NCBI RefSeq assembly: GCF_004331255.1
Contig: NZ_SJOF01000017.1
Coordinates: 1-64,000 of the forward strand
Reading direction: 5' to 3'
Length of the DNA stretch: 64,000 nt
DNA from: Acinetobacter sp. ANC 4173
GTDB taxonomy: Bacteria; Pseudomonadota; Gammaproteobacteria; Pseudomonadales; Moraxellaceae
The notes under the pieces: model-generated
Told to the model about the DNA's origin: nothing
What the model saw: the letters and a program-made list of their open reading frames with translations, nothing else
The model's database searches: none
Made by a program: the position numbers and the translations under genes
Shown: piece after piece, positions 49,097 to 58,422 of the stretch
Numbering within the stretch: the first letter of the stretch is position 1
How the letters are laid out: each line of letters begins with the position of its first letter

Positions 49097-49513
49097 TTAT
49101 TTTTCAATTAAGGCATCTAGACTCAATTTACCTGCACCATGTAGCATTAAGAAAAACAAACCGCCCGCCATGGCAAAGTTTTTCATAAAGTTAATGGCAT
49201 CTTCCGCACCGCCATGAAAAATGAAAGCAGTGATGATACTAAAAACACCTAAGCCTAAAGCAGCAAAGCGTGCTTGAAAACCAAAAAACAGCGCTAAACC
49301 ACCACCAAACTCAACCAAAATGGTTAAGGGAAGTAGTGCACCAGGTACGCCCATCGCCTCCATATAACCTACCGTTGCGCTATAAGCAGTGAGTTTTCCC
49401 CAACCTGCAACCAAAAAGATATAAGCTAGCAGCATACGAGCGATTAAACTCACGATGCTATCCAGCGTAGGCTGAGTCACGATATTTTTCACAACAACAT
49501 TGGGATTAAACAT
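49097..49513 (-). CDS. DoxX family membrane protein
   Basis: 138 residues with four membrane helices. DoxX family pieces: ARMLLAYIFLVAGWGKL near 25-42 and LTILVEFGGGLALFFG near 63. Often tied to oxidative or thiol stress; exact role unknown. Single gene with its own terminator. Confidence 0.87.
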   Translation of the reverse strand: MFNPNVVVKNIVTQPTLDSIVSLIARMLLAYIFLVAGWGKLTAYSATVGYMEAMGVPGALLPLTILVEFGGGLALFFGFQARFAALGLGVFSIITAFIFHGGAEDAINFMKNFAMAGGLFFLMLHGAGKLSLDALIEK

Positions 49514-49703
49514 AATTGAACCTTTTCTTAATTTTGTGGATAGGCACAGCTTAGTTTTTGTTGATAATAGAATAAATATGCATTTTTAAGACCTATCGTT
49601 TTATATTTGAAACGATAGATAAGTAAAATTAATTACCTTTTTATACTGACTTTCCGTATATGGGCTGCTAGGATTTGGCTACATTTTCGCGATGTTTTAC
49701 CCC

Positions 49704-50339
49704 ATGGAACTCCTTGATTTTATTTTACACGTAGATGACCATTTACTCGAATTTATTACAAATTATGGGGTATGGATTTACGCTATTTTATTTTTAATTA
49801 TTTTTGTCGAAACGGGTTTGGTGGTCATGCCATTTTTACCGGGTGACAGCTTGTTATTTGCTGCGGGTGCACTAGCAGCTTCTACAGGAGCCATGGATCC
49901 TTGGGTATTGGGCATTTTGCTGTTCATTGCGGCTGTACTGGGCGATACCCTGAACTACCATATTGGCAAATATATTGGGCCACGGGTATTTGAACTTGAT
50001 TCACGTTTTATTAATAAACAACACCTAATTAATACTCAAAAATTCTTTGAAAAGCACGGTGGTAAAACCATTATTTTTGCACGCTTTGTACCTTTCGCAC
50101 GAACCTTCGCGCCCTTTGTCGCGGGTGCTGGACAAATGAATTATAAATTCTTTTTAACCTATAATTTGATTGGCGCTTTTTGCTGGATTGCCTCGTTTAT
50201 TACACTCGGTTATTTGTTTGGCAACATGCCTATTGTGAAAGATAATTTCACTCACCTCATCTTCGGGATTATTATAATTAGTGTTTTGCCGGGTATTATT
50301 GGTTTTATTCGCCAAAAATTAGCAACAAAGCAGGCTTAA
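49704..50339 (+). CDS. DedA family membrane protein
   Basis: 211 residues starting MELLDFILHVDD, with four or five membrane segments. The DedA/SNARE-associated signature is present: ETGLVVMPFLPGDSLLF near 38-55, GDTLNYHIGKYIG near 80, and FEKHGGKTIIFARFVPFARTFAPFVAG near 112. DedA proteins take part in phospholipid flipping and membrane homeostasis. The Met at 49692 is an alternative start; no strong ribosome site is seen for either. Its stop overlaps the convergent LysE stop by 4 bases. Confidence 0.9.
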   Translation: MELLDFILHVDDHLLEFITNYGVWIYAILFLIIFVETGLVVMPFLPGDSLLFAAGALAASTGAMDPWVLGILLFIAAVLGDTLNYHIGKYIGPRVFELDSRFINKQHLINTQKFFEKHGGKTIIFARFVPFARTFAPFVAGAGQMNYKFFLTYNLIGAFCWIASFITLGYLFGNMPIVKDNFTHLIFGIIIISVLPGIIGFIRQKLATKQA

Positions 50340-50926
50340 AAGAAGCGCATTACCACAGGTAACATACAAATAAGCAATAACATGGCCGACCCTTTATATA
50401 AATGATCGGCTTTTATTGGCTTTAAATTCCCTGCCAAAATCGCCTTACCAAAGACCATCCAGAACAATGCAACAGGAACCAAAATTAAAGAAAAGACCAA
50501 AAACACCAGTCCTGCACTCAAACTACTGTTCCACATTTCTAACGGTAAAATTCCCGCGGCAAAAAGCAGTGCTTTGGGGTTTTTCAGCGTGGAAAAAAAC
50601 AATTGATGTGGTCGAATATGAGGATATTTTTGATGGTGTGATTGCAGATGTGTCGACTTCCATAAATGGAATGCGATCCAGAGCACATACAATGCACTCA
50701 ACACATGCAGCAAGGTAATCAGATGCGGCCAGACAGGGTGGGTCAAATGGATAAACAGCGACCACAAGCTAATTGCATAAATGTAGCCCAATAATTCGGC
50801 TGGAATAAGTAAACTGGTTTTAGGAATACCTTGTTGATGCGCAGAGCTTGCCAGTAATGCATTGGTCGGTCCTGGAATCAGGAACACCGCAATCATCGCA
50901 AATACAAATAGCCAACTCTCAATCAT
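50336..50926 (-). CDS. LysE-family translocator
   Basis: 196 residues, six membrane segments. The LysE/RhtB N-terminal motif is reduced to IPGPTNALLASSAHQQG and the middle motif is TLKNPKALLFAAGILP. Probably exports an amino acid or related metabolite; substrate unknown. Convergent with the DedA gene, stops overlapping. Confidence 0.85.
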   Translation of the reverse strand: MIESWLFVFAMIAVFLIPGPTNALLASSAHQQGIPKTSLLIPAELLGYIYAISLWSLFIHLTHPVWPHLITLLHVLSALYVLWIAFHLWKSTHLQSHHQKYPHIRPHQLFFSTLKNPKALLFAAGILPLEMWNSSLSAGLVFLVFSLILVPVALFWMVFGKAILAGNLKPIKADHLYKGSAMLLLICMLPVVMRFF

Positions 50927-51092
50927 AAAAACCTATTACTCAAGCTTAAAGTGTTGCACACCTTATCTGAACCCCCCCCAAAGGACAAGCCAGACACGTT
51001 CTAAATTGAGCGCTGTTAAGTTGTATACAAATCAATGAATCATGTTAAGTATTTATTTATGTTATTTTTTATATTGAAATATTTTGAAAAAA

Positions 51093-51136
51093 TTTCACCC
51101 TTTATCATTTCAGTGCCGTAATCACAAAGGGTGAAA
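51093..51136 (-). terminator. Terminator of the lipoprotein gene
   Basis: An 11-bp stem TTTCACCCTTT / AAAGGGTGAAA with a long loop, followed on the minus strand by six T. It begins five bases past the stop. Confidence 0.75.
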
Positions 51137-51140
51137 ATAG

Positions 51141-51533
51141 CTATTTTGCAGTTCTTGCCACCACTTTAATTGGACAGTTTTTGAACTGAGCTGCCTGAAC
51201 AACAGCATCTTGCTGACCCATCAAACGGGAAATCTCGGTCTTTTTGGTATTTGAAGACTGTCCCATATTTAATGAAACACTTGGACCAAAGCCCCAGCCT
51301 CCACCATGGCTCCAACCACCACCTAATCCAACATCAACCCCCATTCCCGTACTTTTCGGTACTGAAACGCCTTGGTCTAAATAATGTTGAATACGGTCAT
51401 ACTCTGCCTGCAATTGTTGACAGTTCAATGACTGGTATTGTGTAGGCGAAACATAAGTCGGTTTAACTGTAGTTGCACACGCTGTCAGCAATAGACCACT
51501 TGCAGCAAGGATAGATAAAGCTATTTTTTTCAT
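51141..51533 (-). CDS. Predicted lipoprotein with Gly-rich middle
   Basis: 130 residues starting MKKIALSIL, signal peptide and lipobox LTAC (Cys near 18). The middle is rich in Gly, Ser and Trp (VGLGGGWSHGGGWGFGPS), flanked by two Cys (LNCQQL and KNCPIK). I recognise no family. It sits 14 bp after the ParA gene and may be co-transcribed. Confidence 0.75.
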   Translation of the reverse strand: MKKIALSILAASGLLLTACATTVKPTYVSPTQYQSLNCQQLQAEYDRIQHYLDQGVSVPKSTGMGVDVGLGGGWSHGGGWGFGPSVSLNMGQSSNTKKTEISRLMGQQDAVVQAAQFKNCPIKVVARTAK

Positions 51534-51547
51534 CTGTATTCTCAATC

Positions 51548-52387
51548 TTATTTTTGCTCAATTTCATTGAACAATGAAAGATAGGCCTGCGTCAATTTAT
51601 GATCTTTGGCTAAATAGATTAATGGCTGGTTTTGATGATGGGATTCTTTCATCAGCACTGAAGGTGGCAACATATTTTCCAATACTGGCAAGCCTTCATC
51701 TTTGAGTTGCTGCACCACTTCACGCGGCAACTTGGCTTGTGCTTGGTACTGATTCACCACAATGCCTTCAATTTCCAATTGGTCATTATGATCATCTTGG
51801 GTTTCAATCACATTTTCAATTAAGCTTTGTAGGGCACGTTTTGAGAATACATCACAATCGAACGGAATCAGCACGCGATCTGCGGCAATTAATGCCGACA
51901 AAGTAAAAAAATTGAAGGCTGGTGGAGTATCAATATAAACACGGTCATATTTGCCTTCGAGTAACTTTAAGGCATCCCGTAATTTATAAATTTTATGCTT
52001 GGCTTCTAAAGCATATGCCAAAGCCCCTAAACTTGGACTGGCAGGAATCACATCGAGTTGCTTAAACGGGGTTTGATGCACATAACTTTCCAGACCTTTG
52101 GGGCGATTCTTTAATAAAGATCCAATCGCATTGCCTAATAGTCCAGCTTTACTTTGGCTTGTCCCCAAAACGTCATCGAAGTAGTTTTCAATATTCGGTT
52201 CTAATGCAGGTTTATCAGCCGAATAGGTCGCATCATCCCCCAATAAATACTGACTGGAGTTGGCTTGCGGATCCAAATCAATCACCAGTGTTTTTAAGCC
52301 CTGATATGCGCTAATCGCAGCCAGATTGACCGTAATACTCGATTTACCCACACCACCTTTCTGATTAAACACCACACGTGTCCGCAT
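51548..52387 (-). CDS. ParA/MinD-type ATPase, orphan
   Basis: 279 residues. Deviant Walker A KGGVGKSS near residue 10, VIDLDPQANSSQYLL near 37, and Walker B DRVYIDTPPAF near 120. ParA-family ATPases move plasmids, chromosomes or protein complexes. There is no ParB, no parS and no replication gene beside it, so it is a stand-alone ParA. The ATG at 52387 (MRTRVVFNQ) is used since a very purine-rich site (GAGGGAGGGGG) stands before it; the frame opens upstream but without such a site. Confidence 0.88.
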   Translation of the reverse strand: MRTRVVFNQKGGVGKSSITVNLAAISAYQGLKTLVIDLDPQANSSQYLLGDDATYSADKPALEPNIENYFDDVLGTSQSKAGLLGNAIGSLLKNRPKGLESYVHQTPFKQLDVIPASPSLGALAYALEAKHKIYKLRDALKLLEGKYDRVYIDTPPAFNFFTLSALIAADRVLIPFDCDVFSKRALQSLIENVIETQDDHNDQLEIEGIVVNQYQAQAKLPREVVQQLKDEGLPVLENMLPPSVLMKESHHQNQPLIYLAKDHKLTQAYLSLFNEIEQK

Positions 52388-52471
52388 ATTTCCCCCTCCC
52401 TCAATTTTTATCTGTGATCGTTCAGCAGTGTAATCGATCATTTTTTTATCGTTATCGAAAATGTCTGACAA

Positions 52472-52861
52472 TCAACCAAAATTTGGCTGAATCATCACCA
52501 AGCCCAAAATTGCAACAAATGCCACCACGGCTAAAAATAATCCTGCACGGCGTTGCGCCAAAACAAGCTGATCCTGCTTTTTATAGGCCTTACTTAAAGA
52601 AGACAAAAGCACGAAAAACAGAATAATTTTGGCATAAAACCAAGACTGCACCTCAAAACCTTTCATCACCAACAAGGCAACACCTGTCAAAATCAACAAG
52701 GTCATAGCGCTGTGCTGCAAAGCCACAAAAAATTTACGGGCAGATGGATTTGGTAAATTGCCTTCGGTTCCCGAAAATAAACTTCGCGCGCGAATCACAA
52801 TTGCCACACCTGCCAGTATCACAGCCAAACCATGCAGTATTAATAACATTTGAGCATTCAT
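52472..52861 (-). CDS. SirB2-like membrane protein
   Basis: 129 residues with four membrane segments; pattern FVALQHSAMTLLILTGVALLV and WFYAKIILFFVLLSSLSKAYKK fits the SirB family. Function unclear. It lies between bolA (15 bp upstream) and the ParA gene, so bolA-sirB2-parA-lipoprotein may be one transcript. Confidence 0.75.
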   Translation of the reverse strand: MNAQMLLILHGLAVILAGVAIVIRARSLFSGTEGNLPNPSARKFFVALQHSAMTLLILTGVALLVMKGFEVQSWFYAKIILFFVLLSSLSKAYKKQDQLVLAQRRAGLFLAVVAFVAILGLVMIQPNFG

Positions 52862-52876
52862 AACAAGCCAATATCC

Positions 52877-53185
52877 TTAATGCTTAGGTGCATGTGCACA
52901 TTCGGGGCTTGAAGTGTCTTGTCCTTGCCATTCCGATTCTACGAAGGCATGAATTGCCAGGGCATGAATGCGACTCGGGGCCAATAAATCACCCACAGCG
53001 GCATACACTTTTTGATGACGTTGCACTAAACGCAGGCCATCAAAGGCTTCGCTGACAATCACCACTTTAAAATGCGACTCTTTGCCAGGAAAATAACCAC
53101 CATGCCCCGAAGATTCATTCACAATTTCTAAATAAGTCGGTGCCAATTGCTGTAAGCGGTCACGCAGTTGTAATTCTAAGCTCAT
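52877..53185 (-). CDS. BolA family protein
   Basis: 102 residues. The BolA helix-turn motif is seen in HFKVVIVSEAFDGLRLVQRHQKVYAAVGD, with conserved SHFKV and the His used for Fe-S cluster sharing with a glutaredoxin. C-terminal HALAIHAFVESEW. It may be BolA itself (morphology, stress) or the IbaG type; length and H pattern favour BolA. First gene of the minus-strand run, 199 bp from the tRNA genes. Confidence 0.87.
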   Translation of the reverse strand: MSLELQLRDRLQQLAPTYLEIVNESSGHGGYFPGKESHFKVVIVSEAFDGLRLVQRHQKVYAAVGDLLAPSRIHALAIHAFVESEWQGQDTSSPECAHAPKH

Positions 53186-53384
53186 GAGAATCTGCCTTTA
53201 TCTTATCGATTGTATACAGTATAGCTGTTCTACCCCTATGTTTTGTATTTACAGGTGACTTTTAAGGTTTCAAGCGCAATTTTTTAGAAAATCTGGCATA
53301 AAATGCTTGTATTTTATGCAATTGATACAAGTTTTTTCAGAAACATATTGACCATCATTTTTCATACTGTATTATACACGGCAT

Positions 53385-53460
<76 letters not shown>

Positions 53461-53499
53461 AATTTTTTAGTGTAAGTTTTAGAAAAAACTGCTCAATAT

Positions 53500-53575
<76 letters not shown>

Positions 53576-53580
53576 GATTC

Positions 53581-53615
53581 AAAAAAGCCCTAGTCGAATG
53601 ATTAGGGCTTTTTTT
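53581..53615 (+). terminator. Terminator of the tRNA-Gly pair
   Basis: A-run plus GCCCTA / TAGGGC plus seven T, about 12 bp stem (53581-53592 with 53603-53614). Strong intrinsic terminator right after the second tRNA. Confidence 0.9.
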
Positions 53616-54184
53616 ATGGCTAAAATTTAAATCTGAATAGTCCATCCATTTTTGATTCAATCCATTAGCCCACCAAATTTTTACAGAATTGATCTGATTC
53701 ACCAGCAATCTTCTAGAAAATTACCGACTCAAACATTTACACACTCCAATAGCCGTTGCCAGAGCTTTAAAATCATTTTTGCATCACGGCAACGCTCAGG
53801 GGTATACACGCCATAATGCGCACAAAAAATAATCATAATTTACCCCCTAAAGAACCACCCAGATGAATTAACAAGATTTAAAACGCTGTGGGGAAGCAGG
53901 TGGCGATGCTTAAGGTCTCGGTGTGGTGTGTGGTTGGATCGAACAAACCAGCGGTGATGAATGTCATCTGGCAGATCGACCGAACGGTTTTCAAAGTCGA
54001 GCTTTGGGCGCACGTCGTATTCTGACCTATGATAAAAAACTTAGCCAAAGTTCAGGACTTCCTGCATCACTCCGGAGCATAAATGAGTTTGATGTGAAAA
54101 GCCGCCCTCAAGGCGAGGCTTATCAACGATCCATACGAATACAGATGCTTTTCATTAAAATGTCTAATCCACACCCCATAAAAT
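53616..54184. other. Degraded region next to the tRNA genes
   Basis: About 570 bp without a convincing full gene. A plus-strand frame of 131 codons (53923-54318) runs across the racemase terminator and into the racemase gene, so as a whole it is chance. Its early part (about 53923-54050) has a more GC-rich, protein-like look (GWIEQTSGDECHLADRP, RILTYDKKL), but an in-frame stop lies just before it. tRNA 3' ends are common integration sites, so remains of a mobile element are possible. I find no integrase motif or att repeat. Confidence 0.4.
53729..53836 (-). CDS. Small ORF with strong ribosome site, 35 residues
   Basis: ATG at 53836 preceded by AGGGGGTAAATT, a very good ribosome site with 7-base spacing. 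The product starts MIIFCAHYGVYTPERCRDAK. The frame runs to TGA at 53729-53731. No family recognised. The strong site argues for translation; the surrounding region is degraded, so it may be the start of a truncated gene. Confidence 0.35.
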   Translation of the reverse strand: MIIFCAHYGVYTPERCRDAKMILKLWQRLLECVNV

Positions 54185-54207
54185 CCCCCCTACTGGATGT
54201 AGGGGGG
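54185..54207 (-). terminator. Terminator of the racemase gene
   Basis: Perfect 9-bp GC-rich stem CCCCCCTAC / GTAGGGGGG (54185-54193 with 54199-54207), followed on the minus strand by ATTTTAT. Confidence 0.8.
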
Positions 54208-54237
54208 AATGTATTAATTCAAGGTATTTTGACGAAT

Positions 54238-55464
54238 TTATCGCACCACAATTTTAGGATTGGAATTGCCCCACATGGTGTAGACATCTGCAAGCAGCGC
54301 ACCATTATATTCTTCTAAATCACTTTGCTTGACGCTTTGATTGCCTTGCTGACCAAACAACACCACTTCATCACTGGCACGAATATCTGGGAAATCAGTA
54401 ACATCAACCATAGTGGTATTCATGGAGGTACGTCCAACCACAGGGACTTTATGTCCACGAATCAGGACATAGGCTTTATTACTAAAGACACGACGATAGC
54501 CATCTGAATAGCCCATTGGCAAGTTCGCCAACAATGAATCACGCTTTAAGGTATAGGTTTGGTCATAACCAACGGTTGTACCTTTTAAATAGGCATTGAC
54601 TGTTGCCACTTGGGTTTTAAAAGTCATCAACTTCTTATATTCCACACGGTCAGGAATACTGTCGCCATAAATCACGCCACCGGCACGAACCATATCTAAA
54701 TGCGACTCTGGCACTGTTAACGTCGCAAATGAATTGGCGGTATGTAAGGTTAGCTCTTCACGTTTGAGTTTGGCTTTTTTAATGAGCCAATTCGTTTGTT
54801 GGTTAAAGACCGCTAAACGTTCCCGCACATATTTTTCATCTTCTACTGCATAATGCGTCATGATACCAACCAACTTTAAGTTTGGCAGTTTGGTCATATG
54901 CAGTGCTTGCTGTTTGCCTTGCTCACTGTTCAGTTCTAAACCATTACGATCCATGCCACCTGCATTTAAACCCAAATGATAGGCAACTGTAATGCCCTGC
55001 TGTTTCGCCCAAGCCGAGATACGCTGCGCTTGCTCATAGTTTCCGAATAATTCTTCCATCTTAAGTGAAGCTGCATTTTGAATTTCTTGATCGGTGGCTG
55101 CACGCAATCTTAAGATACGACCTTGATAACCCGACTGGCGCACCATCGCTGCTTCGGCATTGCTGGTAATGCCCACACAAGGTACATTTAACTTGATAAT
55201 GCTCGGCATCAACAACTGGATTCCATGCCCATAAGCATCAGCTTTCATCACGGCACAAATTTGGCTCTTATCCTGTAATTGTTGTTGTAAGGTTTGAATA
55301 TTCTGCTCAAAGGTCTGCACATTAATTTCAACCCAAGCGTTGGCTTGAGGCGCCGCAGCCTGTGTCGCTGAAATCTGTGATGTCAACATCGGTGCTGCCA
55401 TCGCACTGCTCATATTCAGCAGCCCTGCCCCCAACATACATGCCAATAATGTTACTTTTTTCAA
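54238..55464 (-). CDS. Exported PLP-dependent amino-acid racemase, broad-spectrum type
   Basis: 408 residues. A signal peptide (about 1-23, ending MAA) precedes an alanine-racemase fold: PLP Lys in MKADAYGHG near residue 74 and catalytic Tyr in VGYDQTY. The length, the exported location and the SMNTTMVDVT motif (Asn where Alr has Asp) match the periplasmic broad-spectrum racemases (Bsr) of Vibrio and Pseudomonas, and the RacK racemase reported in A. baumannii, which edits peptidoglycan with D-Lys. The cytoplasmic alternative, DadX, has no signal peptide. It lies downstream of the CycA gene with a terminator in between. Substrate range cannot be read from the sequence. Confidence 0.85.
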   Translation of the reverse strand: MKKVTLLACMLGAGLLNMSSAMAAPMLTSQISATQAAAPQANAWVEINVQTFEQNIQTLQQQLQDKSQICAVMKADAYGHGIQLLMPSIIKLNVPCVGITSNAEAAMVRQSGYQGRILRLRAATDQEIQNAASLKMEELFGNYEQAQRISAWAKQQGITVAYHLGLNAGGMDRNGLELNSEQGKQQALHMTKLPNLKLVGIMTHYAVEDEKYVRERLAVFNQQTNWLIKKAKLKREELTLHTANSFATLTVPESHLDMVRAGGVIYGDSIPDRVEYKKLMTFKTQVATVNAYLKGTTVGYDQTYTLKRDSLLANLPMGYSDGYRRVFSNKAYVLIRGHKVPVVGRTSMNTTMVDVTDFPDIRASDEVVLFGQQGNQSVKQSDLEEYNGALLADVYTMWGNSNPKIVVR

Positions 55465-55493
55465 GACAAATCCCTCTTCGTCGTTATAAAAAA

Positions 55494-55513
55494 GAGAGGG
55501 TAAATACCCTCTC
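55494..55513 (-). terminator. Terminator between cycA and the racemase gene
   Basis: Perfect 9-bp stem GAGAGGGTA / TACCCTCTC with a 2-base loop, followed on the minus strand by TTTTTTATAA. It lies 30 bases before the racemase ATG, so the two genes are only partly or not co-transcribed. Confidence 0.8.
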
Positions 55514-55523
55514 TCACTCTTGA

Positions 55524-57023
55524 TTAATTATTTTCAGATACTTCATCATGATCAAGGCGACGACCATGCTCTAAAATCCAAGTGCGCTGGCGGTCTTGAC
55601 GTTTACGACGCTTGTAAGCAATCCATAAACCGATAAACCAAAGTGGTGAAACAAACAGTGAAATACGCGTATCATGATCGAGACATAAAATCGCAACCAC
55701 AAACACCATAAATGCAATCCCAAACCAGCTCATAAAAATACCAGCGGGCATTTTATAAATAGATTGTGCGTGCAAATCAGGGCGCTTTTTACGGTAAGCC
55801 AAATACGATGCTAGGATCATACCAAAGGCAAATACAGTCAAAATTGAGGTCAATGCTGTCACAATATTAAATGCAGACATGACATTTGGCGTAACGAACA
55901 AAATCAGCGTGCCAATAAATACGCAAATCATCGAACACAACAGGGCTTGTACAGGCACTTTACCTTTAGATAAGGTTTTAAAGCGCTGCGGCGCATCTTT
56001 CTCAACCGCCAAGCCATACAACATACGACTGGTGGCGAAGATACCGCTGTTTGCAGAAGACATTGCCGAAGTCACGACCACAAAGTTCACCACAGCAGCA
56101 GCAGCTGTAAGCCCGACCAATTGGAACATGGCCACAAATGGACTTTTGCCTGGATCAACGTGCTGCCATGAGGTCACGGAAATGATGACCAACAAGGCAC
56201 CCACATAAAACAACAGAATTCGCCAAGGAATTGAATTAATGGCTTTGGGTAATGATTTTTCTGGGTTTTTGGTTTCTGCAGCAGTTGTACCGACCAACTC
56301 AATACCCAAGAAAGCAAACACCGCCATTTGGAAACCCGCCAAGAAACCTGTCACACCATGCGGTAAAAATGCATCAGGATCAGTGATATGCGAGAACGAT
56401 GCCTTGACTCCATTTGGCGACATGAAGCCCATAACCACCAAACTCACACCCAAGATTAAAAAGGCAACAATCGCCACAATCTTGATCATGGCAAACCAAA
56501 ACTCGGTTTCACCAAACATTTTCACCGTAAGTAAGTTCAGTACAGTCAACACCGTGATCGTGGCCAAAGCAGGTAGCCATACGGGTAAATCGGGATACCA
56601 GAACTGCATATAACCACCAATCGCGATAATATCGGCAATCGCAGTAATGATCCAACTGAGCCAGTAGGTCCAACCCAAAAAGTAGCCTGCCCAAGGACCT
56701 AAATAATCCGTCGCAAAATCTACAAATGACTTATAGTTGGTGTTGGAAAGCAGTAACTCCCCCATGGCACGCATGACAAAAAACAAGACAAAGCCAACGA
56801 TCATATAAGTCAAAATGACTGAGGTTCCAGAATTGGCAATGGTTTGCCCCGACCCCATAAATAGACCTGTTCCGATGGCTCCGCCAATCGCAATCATTTG
56901 AATATGGCGATTGCTGAGAGAACGATCGAGTTGTTCTTCTCCAGCTGAATCGTAATGATGTCCGCCCAGTAAATCACCCTCTAGGGTTTCTTCCGACTTA
57001 TTGAACTTATTTCCATTCATCAT
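55524..57023 (-). CDS. cycA: D-Ala/D-Ser/Gly proton symporter, CycA family
   Basis: 499 residues with twelve membrane helices, amino-acid-polyamine-organocation family. Close likeness to E. coli CycA by recall: NRHIQMIAIGGAIGTGLFMGSGQTI, FFVMRAMGELLLSN, VKMFGETEFWFAMIKI, FLGIELVGTTAAETKNPEKSLPKAINSI. Takes up glycine and D-amino acids. It has a longer, charged cytoplasmic N-terminus (about 35 residues). Next to the exported racemase it would recover the D-amino acids that enzyme makes or that murein turnover releases. Confidence 0.88.
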   Translation of the reverse strand: MMNGNKFNKSEETLEGDLLGGHHYDSAGEEQLDRSLSNRHIQMIAIGGAIGTGLFMGSGQTIANSGTSVILTYMIVGFVLFFVMRAMGELLLSNTNYKSFVDFATDYLGPWAGYFLGWTYWLSWIITAIADIIAIGGYMQFWYPDLPVWLPALATITVLTVLNLLTVKMFGETEFWFAMIKIVAIVAFLILGVSLVVMGFMSPNGVKASFSHITDPDAFLPHGVTGFLAGFQMAVFAFLGIELVGTTAAETKNPEKSLPKAINSIPWRILLFYVGALLVIISVTSWQHVDPGKSPFVAMFQLVGLTAAAAVVNFVVVTSAMSSANSGIFATSRMLYGLAVEKDAPQRFKTLSKGKVPVQALLCSMICVFIGTLILFVTPNVMSAFNIVTALTSILTVFAFGMILASYLAYRKKRPDLHAQSIYKMPAGIFMSWFGIAFMVFVVAILCLDHDTRISLFVSPLWFIGLWIAYKRRKRQDRQRTWILEHGRRLDHDEVSENN

Positions 57024-57424
57024 GTTTATTACTCCAATTTACACCTCAAAGAGGTGCAAATACGGGACAGATATAAAATTTTTCCTTATTTAATATCTAT
57101 CCAAAATTAAGCTAAATATTATCTTTCAATAATATTAATTTTATGATTTAACCGAATTTTTAAAATAAAAATATCGACCAAATAATCACAACACAGATTG
57201 CAAAACCTATACCAATTTTATTAATTTAACATTAAAAAATAATAGCTTAATAAAAACATGACGCGAGTTCATCCACTGATTACAAGCTAACCCATAATCA
57301 CTGGACGTAAATATTGCATTAATATTTTTTACAATATCCATATATTCAATTCCATTGAAAATCAATTTAACGATTTAAGCTCTATAAATCACCATCATCA
57401 TATTTAATAAATCGAGACGAACAA
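57024..57424. other. AT-rich intergenic region, no gene seen
   Basis: About 400 bp between cycA and astE, stops in all frames. It should hold the cycA promoter and the end of the ast transcript. A short AT-only inverted repeat (AATATTA ... TAATATT near 57117-57143) is the only symmetry I see; no good terminator for astE stands out. Confidence 0.5.
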
Positions 57425-58399
57425 TCACACACGAAGCTCAGTTAATATCAAGCCGGCTCTTAACCCTTTTTTCACTTGAGTATTTGGAAATAAAATCCAG
57501 ACCTGTTCTGGTGCAATCACATAAGGTTTACCCTGTTGCAGGGCAATTACCGCATCTGATTGGAACATTGAGAAATTGGGAGCAGAATCGGCAAGATTGA
57601 GCTGAAAGTCATCTTCAGTTTTGATAATCGAATCGACAACACGAAAGTTTTTAATTGCTGACTTTTGGCGTGCAGGTAAAGGTTGTGCTGTGACTACCGA
57701 ACGTAACACTTGATTAATCGCGCTAAATGCCGATAAATCATTTTGACCAAAAGGTTTGGCATGTCCGAGTTCAAGGGTTGAACTCGCTGCCTGAAATCTT
57801 GAACTGGTATAGTGCGTGAAGGTGCGACCCGCCGCATTGTGGTATACCAAGGCATCCAGTTCCGCAGCACTTAAACACTCCAACATCACCGCATCATAGC
57901 CATGAGTTTGATAAGGAAATAAAGCAAAAGTCGGAAGCAAAGACGGACGGATCGCGGTATGTAAATCATAGTGATAGCGTTTGACCTGTGCTGGGCAAGA
58001 TTTGAAAAAATCTGCCACCAACTGCTCTAGCTCCGCCACACGCTTCGCTTCAAAGGTTTCGGAAAATTGCTGATGTGCACCACAAAACATCCGATTCATG
58101 TCATTTTCAACATAACGTTGACCTGAACGAATCGCGACAGGGTTGCCCAAAATCAACAATAATTTGACCTTCAGTTGTAACGCCCCTGCAAATAAATCCT
58201 GACTGATCTGCGCTAACAATTCGATTGGCGCAGTTTCATTGCCATGCACACCTGCGGACAGCACAATAGCTTTTTCATAAGCCTGTTGAGGCGTAAAAGA
58301 CAGTACCCCTTCAGCCAGCCATTCCCAGCTAAAATCGTCCTGTATGCCTCGGGTTGAAGCCGGTACTTTTTGCTCTAACACACTACTTAAAAAATCCAT
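57425..58399 (-). CDS. astE: Succinylglutamate desuccinylase
   Basis: Last step of the AST pathway: N-succinylglutamate to glutamate plus succinate. 324 residues. Zinc motif [13 protein letters not shown] (HxxE) near 51, second His in [11 protein letters not shown] near 148. The C-terminal beta domain is intact. Last gene of the astCADBE operon, 23 bp after astB. Confidence 0.95.
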   Translation of the reverse strand: MDFLSSVLEQKVPASTRGIQDDFSWEWLAEGVLSFTPQQAYEKAIVLSAGVHGNETAPIELLAQISQDLFAGALQLKVKLLLILGNPVAIRSGQRYVENDMNRMFCGAHQQFSETFEAKRVAELEQLVADFFKSCPAQVKRYHYDLHTAIRPSLLPTFALFPYQTHGYDAVMLECLSAAELDALVYHNAAGRTFTHYTSSRFQAASSTLELGHAKPFGQNDLSAFSAINQVLRSVVTAQPLPARQKSAIKNFRVVDSIIKTEDDFQLNLADSAPNFSMFQSDAVIALQQGKPYVIAPEQVWILFPNTQVKKGLRAGLILTELRV

Positions 58400-58422
58400 C
58401 TTCTGCTGTCCTTACTCGCGAG

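Noticed and set aside
53923..54318. A 131-codon plus-strand ORF after the tRNA genes
   Set aside because: Its end runs through the racemase terminator and into the racemase gene; no start signal; only its first third has a protein-like look, and that could be a remnant.
54238..55464. DadX-type catabolic alanine racemase
   Set aside because: Has a signal peptide, a longer chain and the SMNTT motif of periplasmic broad-spectrum racemases; no dadA is nearby.
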